A DNA stretch of 35,142 nt from LBZV01 sp000993855 (GTDB lineage: Bacteria; Patescibacteriota; Microgenomatia; Curtissbacterales; GWA2-41-24). A program made the position numbers and the translations under genes. Of the stretch, positions 12,858-20,745 are shown piece by piece. How positions within the stretch are numbered: the stretch's first letter is position 1; every line of letters starts with the position of its first letter. The notes under the pieces were generated by a model. That model saw only the letters and a program-made list of their open reading frames with translations. It did not search any database and was not told the DNA's origin. Location of the stretch: NCBI GenBank assembly GCA_964492425.1, contig CAZBKB010000010.1, positions 1-35,142 on the forward strand, in the 5' to 3' direction.

Positions 12858-13823
12858 ATGCCCAGTGTTTATATTACAAACCCGATTCCGGCAATTGGCA
12901 TTAATTTACTATACAGAAAAGGCTTTAAGGTTGATATTAATAAATCCGGACGTGATTTGAGTATCAGTGGCCTTAAAAAAATTGTTGGTGATTATGACGC
13001 TGTTCTTTCTTTTTTAACTAATAAAATTGATGCTGATATGATTGATTACGCCTCTAAAAATTTAAGGGTCATTGCTAATTTTGCCGTTGGTTTTGACAAT
13101 ATAGATGTCAAGGCTGCAAACTCCCGCGGAATTATAGTTTGCAACACGCCTGGTGTTGCCAGTGAATCGGTTGCAGAACATACATTTGCCATGATTTTGG
13201 CTCTAAAAAAAATGCTTATTGCACAAGATAAATTTGTACGCGATGGTAAATATAATAAATGGGATCCGAATCTTTTTTTATCCTATCAAGTTTGGGGACA
13301 AACTATTGGAATAATAGGTCTCGGAAGAATAGGTACATTTGTCGCACAGATTGCGCATGGTGGCTTCAGAATGAACATTTTGTATTTTGATGTCAAGAGA
13401 TCTGAAGATCTTGAAATACTCGCGGAAGCTGTTTATGCAAGAATCCATGAAATACTCAAAAGAGCGGATATTGTAACATTGCATTTGCCACTGGACCATC
13501 AAACAAGACACCTTATTGGCAGGGAAGAGTTTAGACTTATGAAAAATAGCGCGCTGCTTATCAACACCGCCCGTGGACCTATCGTTGATGAAGAAGCGTT
13601 AATTTGGGCTCTTGACTCGGGGGAAATTGCCGGGGCAGGACTAGATGTATTTGAATATGAGCCGAAAATTGGCCGTGAATTACTCCAGACAAATAAAGTG
13701 ATACTATCACCTCACACTGCTTCTGCAACTTTTGAAACACGTGAGGAAATGAGCAGAATCGCTGCGCAAAACATAATCGACGTTTTCGAACGAAAAGAAC
13801 CTTTTGGGCTGGTAAGGGTTTAA
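12858..13823 (+). CDS. D-isomer-specific 2-hydroxyacid dehydrogenase
   Basis: A 321-residue NAD-dependent dehydrogenase of the glyoxylate/hydroxypyruvate reductase and 3-phosphoglycerate dehydrogenase superfamily. The Rossmann motif IGIIGLGRIG lies near 150, with Asp in YFDVKR at the end of strand 2, which favours NAD over NADP. The catalytic Arg is in NTARGPIVDEEAL, the Glu is in GLDVFEYEP and the His is in LSPHTASAT, all three present. The N-terminal half carries the VGFDNIDVKAAN and CNTPGVASESVAEHT motifs. The substrate could be glyoxylate, hydroxypyruvate or a larger 2-keto acid. The gene meets the convergent gene at 13820 with interleaved stop codons. Confidence 0.9.
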   Translation: MPSVYITNPIPAIGINLLYRKGFKVDINKSGRDLSISGLKKIVGDYDAVLSFLTNKIDADMIDYASKNLRVIANFAVGFDNIDVKAANSRGIIVCNTPGVASESVAEHTFAMILALKKMLIAQDKFVRDGKYNKWDPNLFLSYQVWGQTIGIIGLGRIGTFVAQIAHGGFRMNILYFDVKRSEDLEILAEAVYARIHEILKRADIVTLHLPLDHQTRHLIGREEFRLMKNSALLINTARGPIVDEEALIWALDSGEIAGAGLDVFEYEPKIGRELLQTNKVILSPHTASATFETREEMSRIAAQNIIDVFERKEPFGLVRV

Positions 13824-14299
13824 GCTGCAAGTTCCAACAGTTGCTCCTGCTTTCTTTTGGAAGTCACACCCAAAATATCAAAGATGCCACCATCTGCAGT
13901 TGCCCGATCTCTTACATAATCCATTGCGATATCTTCGCTTATTTTCTTCCTTCTCACGTATTTTTTTGCCTCGTGAACAAGCTTCTGCATTACTAACCTG
14001 GATACTAAATGCCTACCTCTTGCAACCCTGAAAGCTTTGAGTATGGCATCCTCATCTTGACTTTCATCCACTAAAGTAGTTGCATCATTAGCCCAGTTGC
14101 TTTTTGCATCGATTACTGTAAACCTATGCACTATCCAGCTATCAATATCTTCTTCAAATTTTGTACCAATGTGCTGGTTCCACCATTTTGATACGTTGTG
14201 TATATTACTTACCTCCGCAAGTCTTGAGAGGTTCCGCGATACCTCTGCTCGTCTTGAGAGTGGTGTTTGAGTTGGAATTGGTCGTTCTGTTGTTGGCAT
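13820..14299 (-). CDS. hypothetical protein (159 aa)
   Basis: No recognised family. The product is soluble, basic and largely helical. The N-terminus is Pro/Thr-rich and holds a decapeptide repeat (RRAEVSRNLS then RLAEVSNIHN) that is also visible as a 30-bp period in DNA. A Trp-rich piece (KWWNQHIGTKFEEDIDSWI) follows, then a helical, Arg/Lys-rich C-terminal half (RVARGRHLVSRLVMQKLVHE, KKYVRRKK). A nucleic-acid-binding role would fit the charge but is a guess. It has a consensus promoter and a leaderless start. Its TAA overlaps the TAA of the dehydrogenase on the other strand. Confidence 0.65.
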   Translation of the reverse strand: MPTTERPIPTQTPLSRRAEVSRNLSRLAEVSNIHNVSKWWNQHIGTKFEEDIDSWIVHRFTVIDAKSNWANDATTLVDESQDEDAILKAFRVARGRHLVSRLVMQKLVHEAKKYVRRKKISEDIAMDYVRDRATADGGIFDILGVTSKRKQEQLLELAA

Positions 14300-14307
14300 A
14301 GATTTAG

Positions 14308-14337
14308 ATTATACCTCAATCATTTTTTTTAATTCAA
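14308..14337 (-). promoter_or_regulatory. promoter TTGAAT-18-TATAAT
   Basis: Minus-strand promoter lying in the gap after yraN. TATAAT ends 8 nt before the ATG at 14299. Confidence 0.6.
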
Positions 14338-14687
14338 AGCGAGACATTTTTGATAAGTTCAAACACGGGGTTTCTTTGTGAAAGGTCTACAGACATGACG
14401 TCGATTCGTTCAAGTTGGGGCAAGTTTTTGCGGTTAGCACGATAAAATTTTGATGCACGTTCAATAAATTTTAGTTTGTGATAGCCTACAGATTCTTCCG
14501 GTAAGCCGAAAGCGTGAGATGTGCGAGTTTTTACTTCAATGTAAACCAGAGTGTTGTTATCTTGTGCAATAATGTCTATTTCACCACCGCGAATTCTAAA
14601 GTTTCTTTCGATTATCTTATATCCTTGTCTCTTTAAATAAATTAACGCTAAATCTTCTCCAAATTTTCCAACAGACATCTTGCTCAC
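14334..14687 (-). CDS. yraN: YraN family (UPF0102) endonuclease-like protein
   Basis: A 117-residue member of the UPF0102/YraN family with a restriction-endonuclease-like (PD-ExK) core. GKFGEDLALIYLKRQGYKIIERNF is followed by RGGEIDIIAQDNNTLVYIEVKTR, in which the conserved Glu, Asp and E-x-K of the fold are present. Homologs are widely conserved beside rnhB and rplS, as here. A role in DNA metabolism is likely, but the reaction is not established. The GTG start overlaps the rnhB stop by 4 nt (GTGA); an ATG three codons later is an alternative. Confidence 0.9.
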   Translation of the reverse strand: MSKMSVGKFGEDLALIYLKRQGYKIIERNFRIRGGEIDIIAQDNNTLVYIEVKTRTSHAFGLPEESVGYHKLKFIERASKFYRANRKNLPQLERIDVMSVDLSQRNPVFELIKNVSL

Positions 14688-15298
14688 GGAAACAGGTAAT
14701 TTAAATTGTAACTTGTCCTATGGATATTGCAAAAACCGTATTTTTGAATTGCTCCTTGATGCATTTTGGTTCCGTATCCTTTATTGCTTTGAAAGCCATA
14801 GGCTGGATATTTTGTAGATAGATTTTTCATTAATTTGTCTCTATATACTTTGGCGATTATCGATGCTGCTGCAATACTTGCCGATATCTGATCACCATGC
14901 TTGATGGCTGCTTGCTTTGATTGGGGTAAATATTTAATATGAAATGCATCAACTAGAATGAAATCCGCAGGAGGATTTAACTGTTTTACAATTTTTCGGA
15001 AAGCTATTTGCGTTGCCGTTCCAATACCAACCTTATTGATTATTGTATGCCGGATTTCAACTATTGAGTAACATACCGCAGTTGTTTTAAGTAGGCCTGA
15101 AAATTCTAATCTTAGTTTAGCTGATATTTGCTTTGAATCGCCAAACCCATCTGGAATTTTGAAATTTCGAGGAAGTATAACTCCTGCAGCAACCAAAGGG
15201 CCCGCCCAGGAACCACGGCCGACCTCGTCGATCCCAACCACATTAGGCAATCCTTTTGACCATAGGTTTTTCTCGGCAGTTAAATTCGGGAAAAACAT
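14684..15298 (-). CDS. rnhB: ribonuclease HII
   Basis: A 204-residue RNase HII, which removes RNA from RNA-DNA hybrids and starts ribonucleotide excision. The signature VVGIDEVGRGSWAGPL gives Asp24 and Glu25; the third carboxylate is in FILVDAFH. The SIAAASIIAKVYRD motif and the KGYGTKMHQGAI helix are conserved. The ATG follows directly on the rplS stop codon (TAAATG) and the 3' end overlaps yraN, so rplS-rnhB-yraN forms one unit. Confidence 0.95.
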   Translation of the reverse strand: MFFPNLTAEKNLWSKGLPNVVGIDEVGRGSWAGPLVAAGVILPRNFKIPDGFGDSKQISAKLRLEFSGLLKTTAVCYSIVEIRHTIINKVGIGTATQIAFRKIVKQLNPPADFILVDAFHIKYLPQSKQAAIKHGDQISASIAAASIIAKVYRDKLMKNLSTKYPAYGFQSNKGYGTKMHQGAIQKYGFCNIHRTSYNLNYLFP

Positions 15299-15580
15299 TT
15301 ACTTAGCCTTATTATTTCGAAGATAGTAGAGTTTTGCGCGTCTAGTATTGTTTGCCTTTGTAACTGAAATTTTTTCAATTATTGGAGAATCAAGAGGAAA
15401 AATTCTCTCTACAAAAATACCGTCTGCGCCCTTTTTTCTAACAGTAAAAGTTTTATCTCCGCTTTTTCCGCGCAGAGAAATTACCACCCCTTCAAATAAC
15501 GACGCATGTATTTTTTTCTCTTGCGCATCTTTTGTAATCACTTTTACGACATCGCCAACCTTAAATGATGCTTTATCCAT
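15299..15580 (-). CDS. rplS: 50S ribosomal protein L19
   Basis: A 93-residue L19, shorter than the usual 110-120, as is common in reduced genomes. Family stretches: FKVGDVVKV, then HASLFEGVVISLRGKSGDKTF, FTVRKKGADGIFVERIFPLDSP and the C-terminal RRAKLYYLRN. It sits at the 30S-50S interface. The ATG at 15580 is preferred to an upstream in-frame GTG at 15586, because a TATACT -10 box ends 8 nt before the ATG and transcription would begin inside or after the GTG. First gene of rplS-rnhB-yraN. Confidence 0.95.
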   Translation of the reverse strand: MDKASFKVGDVVKVITKDAQEKKIHASLFEGVVISLRGKSGDKTFTVRKKGADGIFVERIFPLDSPIIEKISVTKANNTRRAKLYYLRNNKAK

Positions 15581-15588
15581 AGTCACAA

Positions 15589-15594
15589 AGTATA
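15589..15594 (-). promoter_or_regulatory. -10 box TATACT of rplS
   Basis: Minus-strand TATACT with 8 nt to the ATG at 15580, in the short gap after dnaE. The -35 region is weak. Confidence 0.5.
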
Positions 15595-15618
15595 ACGAAT
15601 ATTAATAATTTTGTAAAT

Positions 15619-18600
15619 CTATTCCTGTATCGTGCAACCGAGTACCAATAATTCACGTTCTAAGTCACTTGATCTATGGACTGTGAAAGGTACTGCTATT
15701 TGACGGTTTCGGCTATTACCACCTGGAATTAATAAATAAGTTGATGTATGCCCCGGACTGCTTTTTAGAATTTCATAAATACGCGACAATAGAATTCTGT
15801 CGGTTGATTGCGGTAGAGCTATTTTGAATATTTCTTCTTCAAATTCTTGAAAATTAGTTTGATTGGTTAAAAGACCAATTTCACTTGCTATTAAAATAGG
15901 TGTTTCTTCATTTGTGTCAAGCTTTCCGCTAATGACAACGATCTGGTCAGGGCCGATTATATGTTTTGCTATCTCATATGCCCTAGGAAAAACTACTACC
16001 TCAATAGTACCCGACATATCTTGGAGTTTTAAGAAGCACATCTCTTCTTTTTTAACTTTCGTTACAGTTTTTCTAATGGATGCAATGATGCCAGCGAGCT
16101 TAACAGCTTTTCCGCTAAATTCAGCAGGGTTAATTTCACCTATTTTTAGAGAAATAATTCTTTCTATTTGATCTGTTAGTTTGGATAGGGGGTGTTCGGT
16201 TAGGTAAAAACCTAACAGTTCTCTTTCCCATGATAGTATTTCTTCTTTGGGTGCTTCCTCAGTGTTTAACAGAACATGATCTATTGCTTGCGAAGATGTA
16301 TTTCTTTCTAATTGAGAGGTGTCAAAGAGAGCTCCCTGTCCCTCAGAAATAGCTTTTGAAAGACTTGATCCGCTAGCTTTAAGGTCATCCAATATCTTTA
16401 GCATAGCGTTTCTCTTTCCAAACTTATCCATTGCACCAGCTTTGATAAGGCTTTCCATTGTTTTACGGTTTACAGCACGGAGGTTAACCCTTTTTGTAAA
16501 ATTATCTAACGATCTAAACTCGCCTCCTGTTAGACGTTCTGTGATAATTGCTTCTATTGCGGCCCTACCGACATTTTTTATTGCTGTGAGACCAAATCTA
16601 ATTGCTTCTTTGTGAACTAAAATTTTTTGTTTTTCACTTCCTACATTCTCTTTTTTTACTTGTTCTATTTTGAACCCGGTGTCCGAGTGGTTAATGTCTG
16701 GTGGCAGAACTAATATCCCCATTTTTGCGCATTCATTGACTGCGATTGCTATTTTGTCTGGATCATCTGCTTCTGCTGTCATAACTGCGGTCATAAACTC
16801 AACCGGGTAATTTGCTTTCATATAGGCGGTTTGATAAGCAATAATTGCATAGGATGCCGCATGTGCTTTATTAAAACCATAGGCAGCAAAAGGTTCAATT
16901 AATTTGAATAACTCCTCTGCTTTTTTAGAATTCATTCCATTGTTTACTGCTCCTGTTATAAATTTCTCTTTCTGTTTAGCCATTTCTGCAAGATTCTTTT
17001 TACCCATTGCTTTTCTAAAGTTGTCTGCTTCTTCCCAGTTATAACCAGCAATGTTTATTGCGGTAAGCAATACATCGTCCTGATAAACGATAACTCCGTA
17101 TGACTGGTCAAGATAATCTTCCATTCTTTTATCAAAGTATTGTATTTTCTTATAATTGTTTTTTCTTTCTATGAATTCTGGGATAGAGTTCATTGGTCCC
17201 GGACGAAATAGGGAGATCATTGCCATAATGTCGAAAATTGAAGTTGGTTTCAGCTCTTTTAAATACCTAGTCATACCTGATCCGCCAAGTTGAAACAGGC
17301 CCATGGTTTCGCCTTTTGCCAACAGCTGAAAGGCTCTGCTGTTATTGAAATTAATCTTTAAAAGATCAATCTTAATATTCTTTGTTTCAGCAACAATTTT
17401 TATTGCCTGACCAAGAATTGATAAGTTTCTAATTCCAAGAAAATCCATTTTTACTAAACCTGTATCCTCGATGTCATGCATATCGTATTGAGTGATTATT
17501 TTTTCACCAGTTGTTTCTTTCTGAAGCGGTGTAAAGTTTGTCAGCGACTCTGGTGCTATTACAACACCAGCCGCGTGGATAGATACATGCCTTGCGTTAC
17601 CCTCAACTTTTTCTGCAAGATCCAATAGTTCTTTTACTTCTGTATCCTGGTTGTATAAATTCCCTAAATCCCTATTTTGTTTTTTGGCGATATCAATTGA
17701 CATTTGAAAACCTTGAGCACCTATCGGAATCATTTTTGCGATTCTATCTGCCTTTGAGTAGGGCCAGCCCAATACTCTTGCAACATCTCTTACTGCAGCT
17801 CTTGCCATCATTGTTCCGAAAGTGCCAATTTGTGCTACTTTATCATGGCCGTATTTCTCTCGAACGTAGGCTATCACCTCGTCACGCCTTGTATCCTCAA
17901 AGTCCACATCAATATCTGGCAAACTTGGTCTATATAAATTTAAAAACCTTTCAAAAGGTAATTTAAAAAATAGGGGATTTACAGTTGTAATTCCAAGAGC
18001 AAATGATACAAGACTTCCGGATGCAGAACCTCTTGTTGTGGAGATAATATTTTGCTTTCGAGACCAGTTTACAAAATCTGCAACAACCAGAAAGTACGTT
18101 GAATAACCTTTTTTGGAAATAACTGATAGTTCATATTCAAGTCTTTTGTTAATTTCTGGCGTAACTTTTTCTACTCTCTCCTTGATACGTTCGCTACAAA
18201 GATCTCTTAATAGATCATCTGCAGACTTACCACCAGAAACTTCATACCTTGGAAAGGCAACTTTACCAAGTGGTATTTCTATTTGAACTTTCTCGGCAAT
18301 TTTGACTGTGTTTGCTATGGCATCCGGCATATCACCAAAGAGAGACTCCATTTCTTGAGCACTCTTTAGATAAAAAGTGGGGGAGTCGATCATCCTTAGT
18401 CTTTTCACATCTTGAATATTTTTACCTGTTTGAATACATACAATAGCATCTTGGGCTTGAGCATCTTGGGCTAACACGTAGTGAATATCATTTGTGGCAA
18501 CAACATTGAGTCCCGTATCTTTTGCCAGTTTTTTTACACCTGATAGAATTTTTGTTTCTTCATCATGCATCCTTGACAATTCGTTATAAATTTCACTTCC

Positions 18601-19167
18601 CACTTCATGTGACGTTCGAAATTTAGCAAACTCATGTTTCTGGACTTCAAGATAGAAACTGTCTTCGGTGAAAATCTCTGTATAAATCTTGGCAAGTTTT
18701 TTTGCTTCGCTGTAATTCCCGTTTACCAGTGCTTTGGAGATTTCGGACGAGTTACAACCAGAGAGGGCAATCAACCCTTTCGAATATTTTGAGAGTGTTT
18801 CTTTATCAATTCTAGGACGATAATAAAAACCTTCGACATGTGCAAACGTTACAAGCCTCATAAGGTTTCTGTAACCTTCCTCGTTTTGTGCAAGCACGGT
18901 TAGATGATAATATTCACTATCTTTACCAGCTTCTTTATCCTTCAGGGAACGCTTAGCAATGTACATCTCGCAACCTATGATTGGATTTATACCTTCTGCT
19001 TTGCATTCTTTATAAAACTTGATTGCGCCGTAAAGGCATCCGTGGTCTGTCAGTGCCAGATGCTTCATGCCCATAATTTTCGCCTGGGTTACTAGCTTGG
19101 GAATTTTGGAAAGACCATCTAGGAGTGAGAATTCTGTATGTACATGTAAATGGACGAATTTGGACAT
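15619..19167 (-). CDS. dnaE: DNA polymerase III alpha subunit
   Basis: A 1182-residue replicative polymerase of the DnaE type. The N-terminal PHP domain begins HLHVHTEFSLLDG and continues with LALTDHGCLYG. The catalytic palm has PDIDVDFEDTRRDEVI near 416-430, with the two metal-binding Asp residues. GSASGSLVSFALGIT just before it and the VYQDDVLL and AYGFNKAHAASYA motifs of the fingers are conserved. An OB-fold near 1015-1055 (VKLAGIIASIRKT, then FLKLQDMSGTIEVVVFP) binds single-stranded DNA. There is no inserted exonuclease domain, so it is not PolC. Transcribed alone from an extended -10 promoter, with rplS 32 bp downstream. Confidence 0.97.
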   Translation of the reverse strand: MSKFVHLHVHTEFSLLDGLSKIPKLVTQAKIMGMKHLALTDHGCLYGAIKFYKECKAEGINPIIGCEMYIAKRSLKDKEAGKDSEYYHLTVLAQNEEGYRNLMRLVTFAHVEGFYYRPRIDKETLSKYSKGLIALSGCNSSEISKALVNGNYSEAKKLAKIYTEIFTEDSFYLEVQKHEFAKFRTSHEVGSEIYNELSRMHDEETKILSGVKKLAKDTGLNVVATNDIHYVLAQDAQAQDAIVCIQTGKNIQDVKRLRMIDSPTFYLKSAQEMESLFGDMPDAIANTVKIAEKVQIEIPLGKVAFPRYEVSGGKSADDLLRDLCSERIKERVEKVTPEINKRLEYELSVISKKGYSTYFLVVADFVNWSRKQNIISTTRGSASGSLVSFALGITTVNPLFFKLPFERFLNLYRPSLPDIDVDFEDTRRDEVIAYVREKYGHDKVAQIGTFGTMMARAAVRDVARVLGWPYSKADRIAKMIPIGAQGFQMSIDIAKKQNRDLGNLYNQDTEVKELLDLAEKVEGNARHVSIHAAGVVIAPESLTNFTPLQKETTGEKIITQYDMHDIEDTGLVKMDFLGIRNLSILGQAIKIVAETKNIKIDLLKINFNNSRAFQLLAKGETMGLFQLGGSGMTRYLKELKPTSIFDIMAMISLFRPGPMNSIPEFIERKNNYKKIQYFDKRMEDYLDQSYGVIVYQDDVLLTAINIAGYNWEEADNFRKAMGKKNLAEMAKQKEKFITGAVNNGMNSKKAEELFKLIEPFAAYGFNKAHAASYAIIAYQTAYMKANYPVEFMTAVMTAEADDPDKIAIAVNECAKMGILVLPPDINHSDTGFKIEQVKKENVGSEKQKILVHKEAIRFGLTAIKNVGRAAIEAIITERLTGGEFRSLDNFTKRVNLRAVNRKTMESLIKAGAMDKFGKRNAMLKILDDLKASGSSLSKAISEGQGALFDTSQLERNTSSQAIDHVLLNTEEAPKEEILSWERELLGFYLTEHPLSKLTDQIERIISLKIGEINPAEFSGKAVKLAGIIASIRKTVTKVKKEEMCFLKLQDMSGTIEVVVFPRAYEIAKHIIGPDQIVVISGKLDTNEETPILIASEIGLLTNQTNFQEFEEEIFKIALPQSTDRILLSRIYEILKSSPGHTSTYLLIPGGNSRNRQIAVPFTVHRSSDLERELLVLGCTIQE

Positions 19168-19180
19168 GGTTATATTGTGT

Positions 19181-19214
19181 ATTTTAGCACCTCTTTACCC
19201 CGTTATCAGCTGAT
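19181..19214 (-). promoter_or_regulatory. dnaE promoter with palindrome at the -35 region
   Basis: Minus-strand TGCTAAAAT (19181-19189) ends 13 nt before the dnaE ATG. The perfect palindrome ATCAGCTGAT (19205-19214) falls where a -35 would be, so it could be an operator. The rest of 19190-19345 has a plus-strand TGTTAAAAT at 19244 pointing into the antisense of gatB, but no gene that I can support. Confidence 0.45.
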
Positions 19215-19345
19215 GATAATTCCGAAATCCGATATAAATAAAATGTTAAAATGCACAAAATTTTTTACATTAGAATTTTAGAATTTCGTACACTGTTTCG
19301 TATTGGCAAGTTTTCTATCGAAAGGATCAGTTTCGATATTCGTAT

Positions 19346-20695
19346 TTACCTAGCACCAAGGAGTTTTTCTAAAATTTCCTTAACTTTTCGAGGCTCGGCC
19401 TTACCTTGGTTTTTTTGCATAACTTTACCAATTAAAACTTGGATTGCATTGGTTTTACCCTCTTTGTAATCTTTGACGACTGTGGGGTTTTCATCGATTA
19501 TCTCCTGGGCAATTTTATTCGAAGTTTCGTCTGAAATGCCTCTGGTAGTAGTTTGTGCTATTAAATTTTGCACTAGCTCTACCGGCGGTACGGTAATTAT
19601 GTCAGGTTTCTTATTGATAATTAAATTGGCAACCTGTTTTGCCAAAACGCCGTGCTTTTTACCTGCTAAGACTGCTTTCTCAAAGTAATCTGCAGTTGGT
19701 TTTTCTCTTGTTAGGATTTTGGCATCATAAAATGAAAGTCCGTATGCTGATCGGAATCTTGCCAGTTTGACTTGCGGCAGTTCAGGCAGCGATTTTTTAA
19801 TTACTCCTATTTGTGTTTGACTCCAGCGAATAGGAGGAATATCTGGTTCCGGAAAATAACGGTAATCGTGAGCTTCTTCTTTGCTTCTTTGTGATGTTGT
19901 TTCCTGCTTTTGTTCATTCCAGCCGCGCGTTTCTTGCCTGGGTACTTGCCCTCTTTCTAATAAGTCGCCTTGTCGTTTTATCTCAAATGCTATTGCCCTT
20001 TCTACAAACTTAAACGAATTGATGTTTTTGACTTCGACCTTATATTTGGGGAGATCCTTTCCCCCTTTTCTTTTCAGTGATATATTTGGTTCAAGTCTCA
20101 TATCGCCTTTTTCCATATCGGCTTCGGAAACACCCAAATACCTTACCGTTTGCTGAAGCAATTTGAGATATTCCACAACCTCCTGAGCGCTTTCAAAATC
20201 CGGTTCGGTGACAATTTCCACAAGTGGTACACCCGAGCGATTGAAGTCGATTAGAGAAACGTTTTTGCCGTCAACTTTTGCATGGGTAAGTTTGGCAGTG
20301 TCTTCTTCCATATGGGCCCGGGTAATTCTTATCTTTTTGCCGTTTGACAAGATTACGTGACCGTTTACACAAAAAGGTTGGTCGTATTGGCTAATTTGGT
20401 AACCTTTTGGCAGGTCCGGATAGAAGTAGTTCTTGCGGTCGAATTTGGAAAAAGTGGGTATCTGACAATTTAGAGCAAGGCCTATTGCAACGCACCACTT
20501 AATGGCCTGTTTATTGGGGGCAGGCAGCGCTCCGGGTAAGCCCAAGCAGACCGGACATACATGTGTATTGGGCTCTTTGCCAAAATAATCGGCAGAGCAG
20601 GAACAAAACATTTTGGACTTTGTGTAAAGTTCAACATGGACCTCAAGACCAATAACCGCTTCAAATTCGCTAGTGGCTAGCCGTTTATCGTTCAT
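19346..20695 (-). CDS. gatB: Asp/Glu-tRNA amidotransferase subunit B
   Basis: A 449-residue GatB, slightly shorter than the usual 475. It activates tRNA-bound Glu or Asp with ATP before amidation to Gln-tRNA(Gln) or Asn-tRNA(Asn). The N-terminus EAVIGLEVHVELYTKSKMFC.C, with later CPVCLGLPG, supplies the zinc cysteines. KNYFYPDLPKGYQISQYDQP and ARAHMEEDTAKL-type segments of the kinase-like core follow. YRYFPEPDIPPI lies mid-protein, and a C-terminal YqeY-like tail ends in GKVMQKNQGKAEPRKVKEIL. Last gene of the htpX-gatC-gatA-gatB run. The presence of GatCAB implies that the organism lacks GlnRS and/or AsnRS. Confidence 0.97.
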   Translation of the reverse strand: MNDKRLATSEFEAVIGLEVHVELYTKSKMFCSCSADYFGKEPNTHVCPVCLGLPGALPAPNKQAIKWCVAIGLALNCQIPTFSKFDRKNYFYPDLPKGYQISQYDQPFCVNGHVILSNGKKIRITRAHMEEDTAKLTHAKVDGKNVSLIDFNRSGVPLVEIVTEPDFESAQEVVEYLKLLQQTVRYLGVSEADMEKGDMRLEPNISLKRKGGKDLPKYKVEVKNINSFKFVERAIAFEIKRQGDLLERGQVPRQETRGWNEQKQETTSQRSKEEAHDYRYFPEPDIPPIRWSQTQIGVIKKSLPELPQVKLARFRSAYGLSFYDAKILTREKPTADYFEKAVLAGKKHGVLAKQVANLIINKKPDIITVPPVELVQNLIAQTTTRGISDETSNKIAQEIIDENPTVVKDYKEGKTNAIQVLIGKVMQKNQGKAEPRKVKEILEKLLGAR

Positions 20696-20745
20696 CGGTT
20701 TACTGTTGTTTCATAATTTATTAATCTTAAATCTTAAATAATTCT

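Noticed and set aside
19244..19469. Plus-strand TGTTAAAAT box and 72-codon frame antisense to the end of gatB.
   Set aside because: The frame shadows gatB and has no family-like features. The box could make an antisense RNA, but nothing else supports it.
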